Positions 59,354-64,000 of a stretch of DNA of 64,000 bases are shown here, one piece after another (position 1 is the stretch's first letter; the number at the start of each line of letters is the position of its first letter). The position numbers and the translations under genes are program-made. Below the pieces are notes generated by a model, which was given only the letters and a program-made list of their open reading frames with translations, searched no databases and was not told the origin of the DNA. The stretch is from positions 248,001-312,000 of the forward strand of contig WGNV01000003.1 in assembly GCA_016124375.1 (NCBI GenBank), read 5' to 3'. The stretch comes from Tepidisphaera sp. Lineage in GTDB: Bacteria; Planctomycetota; Phycisphaerae; Phycisphaerales; UBA1924.

Positions 59354-60391
59354 TCACCCGTTCACGCTCATCACCACCTTGATCCCCTCCCCCGAGATCA
59401 TCGTCTCGTGGGCCTTCTTGAACTGCTCGATGGGGAACTCGTGGGTGATGATGTCGCTCAGCTCCAGCCGCCCGCTCAGCAGCAGCTCTTCCATCTGGTA
59501 CCACGTCTCGAACATCTTGCGGCCATTGATCCCCAGCACCGTGCACCCCTTGAAGATCACCTGCCGGTTCCAGTCAAACGCCTCGGGCCGCTTGAAGATC
59601 CCCAGTAGGGCCGCCGTCCCGCCGTTGCGCAACGCCTCAAAGCCCTGGTTCAGCGCCGGAGCCGCCCCGGACATCTCCAGCAGCACATCCACGCCCTCCC
59701 CGCGGCAGGTCTTCCGCACCTCGCCGATCCACGCGTTGTCGCGCGGGTCAAAGGCTTCCACCGCACCCAGCTTCTTGGCCAGCGCCCGCCGCGCCGGGCT
59801 CACATCCGTCGCGAAGATGCGGCTCGCCCCCGCCGCCTTGGCCACGGTCACCGCCATGAGCCCAATGATCCCCGTGCCGGTGATCAGCACGCTCTTGGCG
59901 GAGACGCCCGCGGCCATCACGGTGTGCACCGCGTTGCCGAGCGGGTCCAGCACCGCCGCCACCTTGTCGGGAATCTTGGCGTGCACCGGCCACACGTTTT
60001 CTTCGGGCACGCACACGTAATCAGCGAAGCACCCATCGCGGTCGATGCCGATGATCTTGGTGTCGGCCGCGATGTGGGCATTGCCGGTGCGCGAGTTGTA
60101 ATCCTTCCACGCTGTCGTATGCCCCTCGGCAGACACGCGCAGGCCCACGGGGTACTTGGTGGCCGCCGCGCCCACCGCGGCGATCGTGCCGACGAACTCG
60201 TGCCCGGTGACGATGCCCACGGGGATTCGCCCGGCAGCCCAGTCGTCCCACTCCCAGATGTGCCGGTCGGTGCCGCAGATGCCGACTTTGGAAACCTTGA
60301 TGAGCACGTCGCGCGGGCCGACGCTGGGCACGCTGTGATCGGGCACGAACTTGAGTTCAGTGCCGGCGTGGTGCTTGATGAGGGCGCGCAT
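59354..60391 (-). CDS. tdh: Threonine 3-dehydrogenase-like medium-chain dehydrogenase lacking structural zinc site
   Basis: 345 residues aligning along its length with L-threonine 3-dehydrogenase: VGICGTDRHIWEWDDW with the catalytic-zinc Cys (C39), GHEFVGTIAAVG (H64, E65), DPLGNAVHTVMAAG, GTGIIGLMAVTVAKAAGASRI (NAD site) and GRKMFETWYQMEELLLSG. In Escherichia coli Tdh four cysteines (93, 96, 99, 107) bind a structural zinc. Here the aligned residues are A94, D97, S100 and A108 with no gap, so that zinc site is gone. ATG 60451 would add 20 residues. It should oxidise threonine or a related alcohol, but the altered lobe makes the substrate uncertain. Confidence 0.85.
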   Translation of the reverse strand: MRALIKHHAGTELKFVPDHSVPSVGPRDVLIKVSKVGICGTDRHIWEWDDWAAGRIPVGIVTGHEFVGTIAAVGAAATKYPVGLRVSAEGHTTAWKDYNSRTGNAHIAADTKIIGIDRDGCFADYVCVPEENVWPVHAKIPDKVAAVLDPLGNAVHTVMAAGVSAKSVLITGTGIIGLMAVTVAKAAGASRIFATDVSPARRALAKKLGAVEAFDPRDNAWIGEVRKTCRGEGVDVLLEMSGAAPALNQGFEALRNGGTAALLGIFKRPEAFDWNRQVIFKGCTVLGINGRKMFETWYQMEELLLSGRLELSDIITHEFPIEQFKKAHETMISGEGIKVVMSVNG

Positions 60392-60451
60392 GGTGGTCGG
60401 CGTGGGGCCGCTCGCGTGGACAGAAACGGCGGGACGGGCTGCGGTTGTCAT

Positions 60452-60734
60452 GCAAAAGTGTACGTGGGGGCGGCGCCCGGACCAGCGAGCCCCGACAACC
60501 CCGCCCCGGACGCAGCCCCGGCATATCCGCCCCTGGTTTGATACCGTTGATCCAGGCGGGCTGCAAGGGCGGCGGGTGAACGCCCAAAGAGACTCCGCAG
60601 CGCCGGCCGCCCGCGGCCAGGCCTGCCGGGGTTCGTCGGGCACCGCGCCCGGACAGCAGCAGGGGCTTGAGGAGTTTCGGGAAGACCGGCGGCGTCCGCC
60701 GGGCCACCCACAGCGCCGCGAAGGGGGATCGGCT
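60452..60734. other. Spacer between divergent tdh and tolC-like genes
   Basis: About 280 nt, very GC-rich. The frame of the following gene is open through it but lacks similarity and has no good start. No convincing promoter hexamers were seen. Confidence 0.45.
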
Positions 60735-62492
60735 TTGAAGGTTGCCAAGGGTGTTTACGTCGGTCTTGCCATCGCCGCCTTCGCCGGCGGGTGCCAGTTT
60801 GTGCCGTTCGTCCAACTCGACGACGACTACGCCCGCCGCGTCTCCGAAAGCCGCTTGAAGCAGATCGACCAGGCCGGGCTCGAGCGTTTCCGAAAGGCCC
60901 AGGTCGCCGCGAATATCCCCGCCGACGACCCGACCAAGGCCAGCGAGCAGCAAGCCGACGCCGCCCGCAGTCGCTTCGCCGGGCTCGCGAAGGTGGACCT
61001 CTCACTGGAGCAATGCCGCGCCGACGCGCTGATCAACAACCTCGATCTGAAAGTCGCGCTGATCGACCCCACCATCGCCGCCGAAACCGTCTCTCAGGAA
61101 GAAGCCAAGTTCAACTCGGCGTTCACGCTCCAGGCCGGCTACCAGAACCTCGACGAGCCGACTGCCTCGACGCTGGTCTCCGCCGAGGCGAAAAACCTGC
61201 AAGTGACCCCCGGAGTCACCATCCCCACCCGCACGGGCGGAACCGTCAAGGTCGATCTGCCCTTCACCCGCAACGAGAACAACAACCAGTTCTCGACGCT
61301 CAACCCAAGTTACACCAGCGACCTTGAGTTCAGCATCAGCCAGCCCCTGCTGCGCGGCGCCGGGCGACGCACCGCCACCGCCGCCCTGCGAATCGCCGGC
61401 TACGACCAGCAGGCCTCCGCCAGCCGCACCAAGCTCGAAGTCATCCGCCAGCTCGCCGCGGCTGATCGCAGCTACTGGCGCCTCTACCAGGCCAAGCGCG
61501 AACTCGAAGTCCGCCAGCAGCAGTACGAACTGGCCGTCGAGCAGCTCGGGCGGGCGGAGCGCCGAAACAAGGCCGGCGCCGTCGCCGAGATCGAAGTCAT
61601 CCGCGCCCAGGCGGGAGTCTCCGACAGCCTGCAGGCGATCATCACCACGCAGAACACCGTGCTGCTGCAGCAGCGTGAACTCAAGCGCATCGTGAACCAG
61701 CCCGGGCTGGAGGTCGACACTCCCGCGATGATCGACCCCACCACCCAGCCCGACCCGGTGGAGTTCGAGTTCGACACCAAGACGCTGGTGGCCGAGGCCC
61801 TTCGCAACCGCATGGAACTGCTGGACCTGGAGCTGCAACTGGCCTCCGACGCCGTGCGCATCGGCCTGGCCCGCAACGGCACGCTGCCCTTGTTCAGCCT
61901 CGATTACACCTATCGCATCAATGGCCTGGGCGACAGCGTCGAAGACTCGTTCCACAACCTGAAACGCAACCGCTTCGAGGACTGGACCGTCGGGCTGTCG
62001 GCGGAGATCCCGCTCGACAACGAAGAGGCCGAAAGCCGCGTGCGCTCGGCGATCCTCACCCGCCTGCAGCGTCTCGCCAGCCGCGCATCGCGCGAGTTGT
62101 CGATCCGCCAGGAAGTGCTCAACGCCGTCGACACGCTGACGGCGGACTGGCAGCGAATCCTCGCCGCCCGCCAATCAGTGATCCTCAACACCCGGGCGCT
62201 GCAGGCCGAGCAGCGCCAGTTCGACGTCGGCAGCAGCACCAGCACCAACGTACTCGACGCCGCGGCCAAACTCGCCGACGCCCAATCCACCGAGGTCGCC
62301 GCCCTCACCGATTACCAGATCGCCCAGGTCGACCTCGCCTTCGCCACCGGCACGCTGCTGGGCGCCAGCAAGGTCGATTGGACCCCCGCGGCCACCCCAA
62401 GCCTCGACACGCCGGACCCCAAGGAGGAACTGCCGAGGGAACTGCAGCCCCAGCCCGAGCCGCAGCCGGAGGGGATGGGGAGGGGAGACTGA
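60735..62492 (+). CDS. TolC-family outer-membrane lipoprotein
   Basis: About 585 residues from TTG 60735, which follows AAGGGGGA. A signal sequence with lipobox AGGC (C20) is followed by TolC/OEP repeats: two rounds of helix-strand-helix with LEQCRADALINNLDLKVAL, FNSAFTLQAGYQNL, DLEFSISQPLLRGAG and GTLPLFSLDYTYRINGLG, WTVGLSAEIPLDN, FDVGSSTSTNVLDAAAKLADAQ. The conserved NxxL/QPLLRG and GSST/D-VL motifs are clear. It would form a trimeric channel for efflux or secretion. No membrane-fusion protein or inner-membrane pump gene is next to it. The C-terminus is Pro/Glu/Gln-rich. Confidence 0.88.
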   Translation: MKVAKGVYVGLAIAAFAGGCQFVPFVQLDDDYARRVSESRLKQIDQAGLERFRKAQVAANIPADDPTKASEQQADAARSRFAGLAKVDLSLEQCRADALINNLDLKVALIDPTIAAETVSQEEAKFNSAFTLQAGYQNLDEPTASTLVSAEAKNLQVTPGVTIPTRTGGTVKVDLPFTRNENNNQFSTLNPSYTSDLEFSISQPLLRGAGRRTATAALRIAGYDQQASASRTKLEVIRQLAAADRSYWRLYQAKRELEVRQQQYELAVEQLGRAERRNKAGAVAEIEVIRAQAGVSDSLQAIITTQNTVLLQQRELKRIVNQPGLEVDTPAMIDPTTQPDPVEFEFDTKTLVAEALRNRMELLDLELQLASDAVRIGLARNGTLPLFSLDYTYRINGLGDSVEDSFHNLKRNRFEDWTVGLSAEIPLDNEEAESRVRSAILTRLQRLASRASRELSIRQEVLNAVDTLTADWQRILAARQSVILNTRALQAEQRQFDVGSSTSTNVLDAAAKLADAQSTEVAALTDYQIAQVDLAFATGTLLGASKVDWTPAATPSLDTPDPKEELPRELQPQPEPQPEGMGRGD

Positions 62493-62550
62493 TTCCCTTG
62501 ATTTGGACGCCGGAACTGAGGCTTGGCGAAGTTCCGGGTGAAGGGACGAC

Positions 62551-62576
62551 CCGGACATTCGAAGACTCATGTCCGG
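62551..62576 (+). repeat. Inverted repeat after the TolC-like gene
   Basis: CCGGACAT, ten bases, ATGTCCGG: a perfect 8-bp stem. A nearby GGAACT/AGTTCC pair flanks it. It may stabilise the end of the transcript; no T-run follows, so it is not a typical intrinsic terminator. Confidence 0.45.
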
Positions 62577-62646
62577 CGTCCAACGCAGTCTTTTGCGGGT
62601 TGGTGTGCGTGCGCCCGCGCCCTGTAAGAGGCGGTACCCTCGCCCC

Positions 62647-63480
62647 ATGCTCACCGACTTCTATTCCATCCCCGACCTCTACGACATCCTTCACACCCCC
62701 GGCACCGCCTCCGAGGCCCGCGGCATCGCCCGCGTCGCCAGGCGCTTCTGCCGCTCCGCCGCCGCCACGCCCACCTACCTCGAGCCCGCCTGCGGCTCGG
62801 GCCGCCTGCTTCGCCACTTCGCCCGCCGGGGCTGCCGCACCGTCGGCTTCGACATCGAGCCCGCCATGGTTGCCTACGCCAAGGCCCGCGCCCGCGAACT
62901 GCCCGCCGGCCAACGCCCCACCATCTTCGAGGCCGGCATGGAAGACTTCGACGCTGCTCGCCCGCGCCTGCGGGTCGACGTCGCGTTCAACATCATCAAC
63001 ACCATCCGGCACCTGCCCACCGACGCCGCGTTGCAGCGCCACCTGGGCGCCATCGCCCGCGTGCTGAAGCCCGGGGGCATCTACATCGTCGGCATCGGCC
63101 TGGCCGCCTATGGCCTGGAACCCCCGACCGAGGACATCTGGACCGGCGCGCGGCAAGGCATCCGCGTCACGCAGGTCGTCCAATACGAGCCCGCCACCGG
63201 CCCCAAGGGCAACGCAGCCCGTGCCGAGCGGGTGGTGAGCCACCTCACCGTGCGCCGGGGGCGGGGCCGGGCGGCCAAAGAACAACCCAAAGAAGAACAC
63301 ATCGACTCGGCCTATAGCCTGCGCAGTTACAACCTCGCCCAATGGCGTGAGGCGATCGCCGCCTCGCCGCTGGTCGAGCTGGGCACGGCCGCGGGCACGG
63401 GCGAACCCGCCACCCCCGCCGAGCCGGGGTATTACCTGTTCGTGCTGGGGCTCCCCTCCAAACCGGCGAATGGCCGATAA
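62647..63480 (+). CDS. SAM-dependent methyltransferase
   Basis: A 277-residue class I methyltransferase. Motif I is YLEPACGSGRLLRHFARRG (residues about 43-61), followed by VGFDIEPAMVAYAKARAREL (motif II acidic end), VAFNIINTIRHLP and LKPGGIYIVGIGLAAYG. The C-terminal part has SLRSYNLAQWREAIAASPLV. The substrate is unknown; similar enzymes act on small molecules. The ATG at 62647 is the only start before motif I. Confidence 0.82.
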   Translation: MLTDFYSIPDLYDILHTPGTASEARGIARVARRFCRSAAATPTYLEPACGSGRLLRHFARRGCRTVGFDIEPAMVAYAKARARELPAGQRPTIFEAGMEDFDAARPRLRVDVAFNIINTIRHLPTDAALQRHLGAIARVLKPGGIYIVGIGLAAYGLEPPTEDIWTGARQGIRVTQVVQYEPATGPKGNAARAERVVSHLTVRRGRGRAAKEQPKEEHIDSAYSLRSYNLAQWREAIAASPLVELGTAAGTGEPATPAEPGYYLFVLGLPSKPANGR

Positions 63481-63549
63481 TTCGCGGGTACACTCTGCTT
63501 CTCAAACGCCGCCAAAGGGCCGGCAACTCGCCCCATGAAGGACTCACGC

Positions 63550-64000
63550 ATGAATCTCTCGCCCCTCGCCCGAGGCCTGGCCCTCACCCTGCTCGCCGGG
63601 GCCGCCCTGGTCGCGTCCCCCGCCTGCCAGCGATACGCCAACTACCCCGCCATCCCCACCTCCGAGGGCATCCCCGACGACCCAAACTCCAACGACACCG
63701 CCAAGTGCGTTTCGCTCGCAGTCGCCTACGTCGCCACCCGCTACACCCCCGGCGGCTACAACTACGACGCCAAGTCCGCCAAGGAACAAGGCGACACCCG
63801 CGTCTCCTTCCCGATCATCGTCGACGCGCCCCGCGGCCTCCGCCGCCCCTTCTACCAGCGCATCTGCGTCGACATCGGCCCAGGCGCCGAACCCCTCACC
63901 CCCGCCAACGAACACAGCGGCACACCCGTCTACCACGTCCGCCGTGCCTGGCTCCGCCAGAGCCGCGCCATCATCGACGTCATGCGCCCCATGTACGAAC
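63550..64000 (+). CDS. Hypothetical lipoprotein, 5' part
   Basis: 150 codons are present before the window ends. The N-terminus MNLSPLARGLALTLLAGAAL with lipobox SPAC (C26) marks a lipoprotein. The mature part includes SVAYVATRYTPGGYNYDA-like and FYQRICVDIGPGAEPLTP segments and no recognised domain. The ATG at 63550 follows AAGGA. The gene continues beyond the window. Confidence 0.6.
   Translation, partial: MNLSPLARGLALTLLAGAALVASPACQRYANYPAIPTSEGIPDDPNSNDTAKCVSLAVAYVATRYTPGGYNYDAKSAKEQGDTRVSFPIIVDAPRGLRRPFYQRICVDIGPGAEPLTPANEHSGTPVYHVRRAWLRQSRAIIDVMRPMYE

Noticed and set aside
60351-60734. An N-terminal extension of the TolC-like protein
   Set aside because: The frame is open, but the sequence is Arg/Pro/Gly-rich without similarity. 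The signal peptide and lipobox begin right at TTG 60735.

Overview
The window is high-GC, gene-dense bacterial DNA. It most resembles a planctomycete of the Phycisphaerae/Phycisphaerales type. This assignment is inference, based on four things seen here: a pseudopilin with the N-terminus FTLIELLVVIAIIAVL and an internal DGH segment, a secreted protein carrying the LEPRALLAG motif, several small membrane proteins with a CxxCxYxLxGLx5CPECG zinc ribbon, and dispersed palindromic intergenic repeats of kinds I associate with planctomycete genomes. No rRNA, tRNA, CRISPR array, prophage or transposase was seen. Most genes are housekeeping genes, so this looks like ordinary chromosome with a few accessory islands.

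Layout. 1-5.6 kb: the 5' end of ychF, a YihY/BrkB membrane protein, an RluB-type pseudouridine synthase and an 811-residue alanine-rich coiled-coil protein. 5.7-12.6 kb: central metabolism and nucleotide hygiene (long-form isocitrate dehydrogenase, an unusual RpiA overlapping an ALDH7-type dehydrogenase, a PfkB-family kinase, an RdgB/HAM1 pyrophosphatase). 11.8-15.5 kb: a six-gene minus-strand operon with four tandem paralogous membrane zinc-ribbon proteins, a DUF429 protein and a ComB homologue. 15.8-20.6 kb: dnaK, a small membrane protein, an aminofutalosine synthase (mqnE) expanded by repeat-derived sequence, and a lower-GC orphan. 20.8-33 kb: MFS transporter, hydrolase, gatCA, a double C4 zinc-finger protein, an ABC exporter, a cyclophilin fused to beta-repeats, a SpoIID-like lipoprotein and dprA. 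33-37.3 kb: a promoter with a palindrome over its -10 region, a structured leader, an uncertain reading frame, lexA, a SWIM zinc-finger protein and phoU. 37.5-44.4 kb: enolase, fmt, a HEIGHH protein, a Pro/Ala-rich protein, a secreted prenyltransferase-fold protein and truA. 44.5-50.4 kb: two glycosyltransferases, a secreted esterase and a two-domain nucleotidyltransferase-kinase that suggest cell-surface sugar synthesis. 50.5-57.8 kb: NIF3, ispE, lpd, truB, a GT39-like membrane glycosyltransferase and a PAP2 phosphatase. 58-64 kb: the pseudopilin, a threonine-dehydrogenase-like enzyme lacking its structural zinc cysteines, a TolC-like lipoprotein, a methyltransferase and the start of another lipoprotein.

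How parts work together. The ALDH7 and RpiA genes are translationally coupled. GatC and GatA form part of the tRNA-dependent amidotransferase, with GatB elsewhere. The four zinc-ribbon genes, DUF429 and comB are spaced or overlapped as one transcription unit. The glycosyltransferase/esterase/HldE-like block may serve envelope polysaccharide. The most unusual points are the zinc-ribbon array, the palindromic promoter and structured leader upstream of lexA, two enzymes with substituted key residues (RpiA-like and Tdh-like), the repeat-driven expansions inside mqnE and the HEIGHH gene, and five distinct dispersed repeat families.
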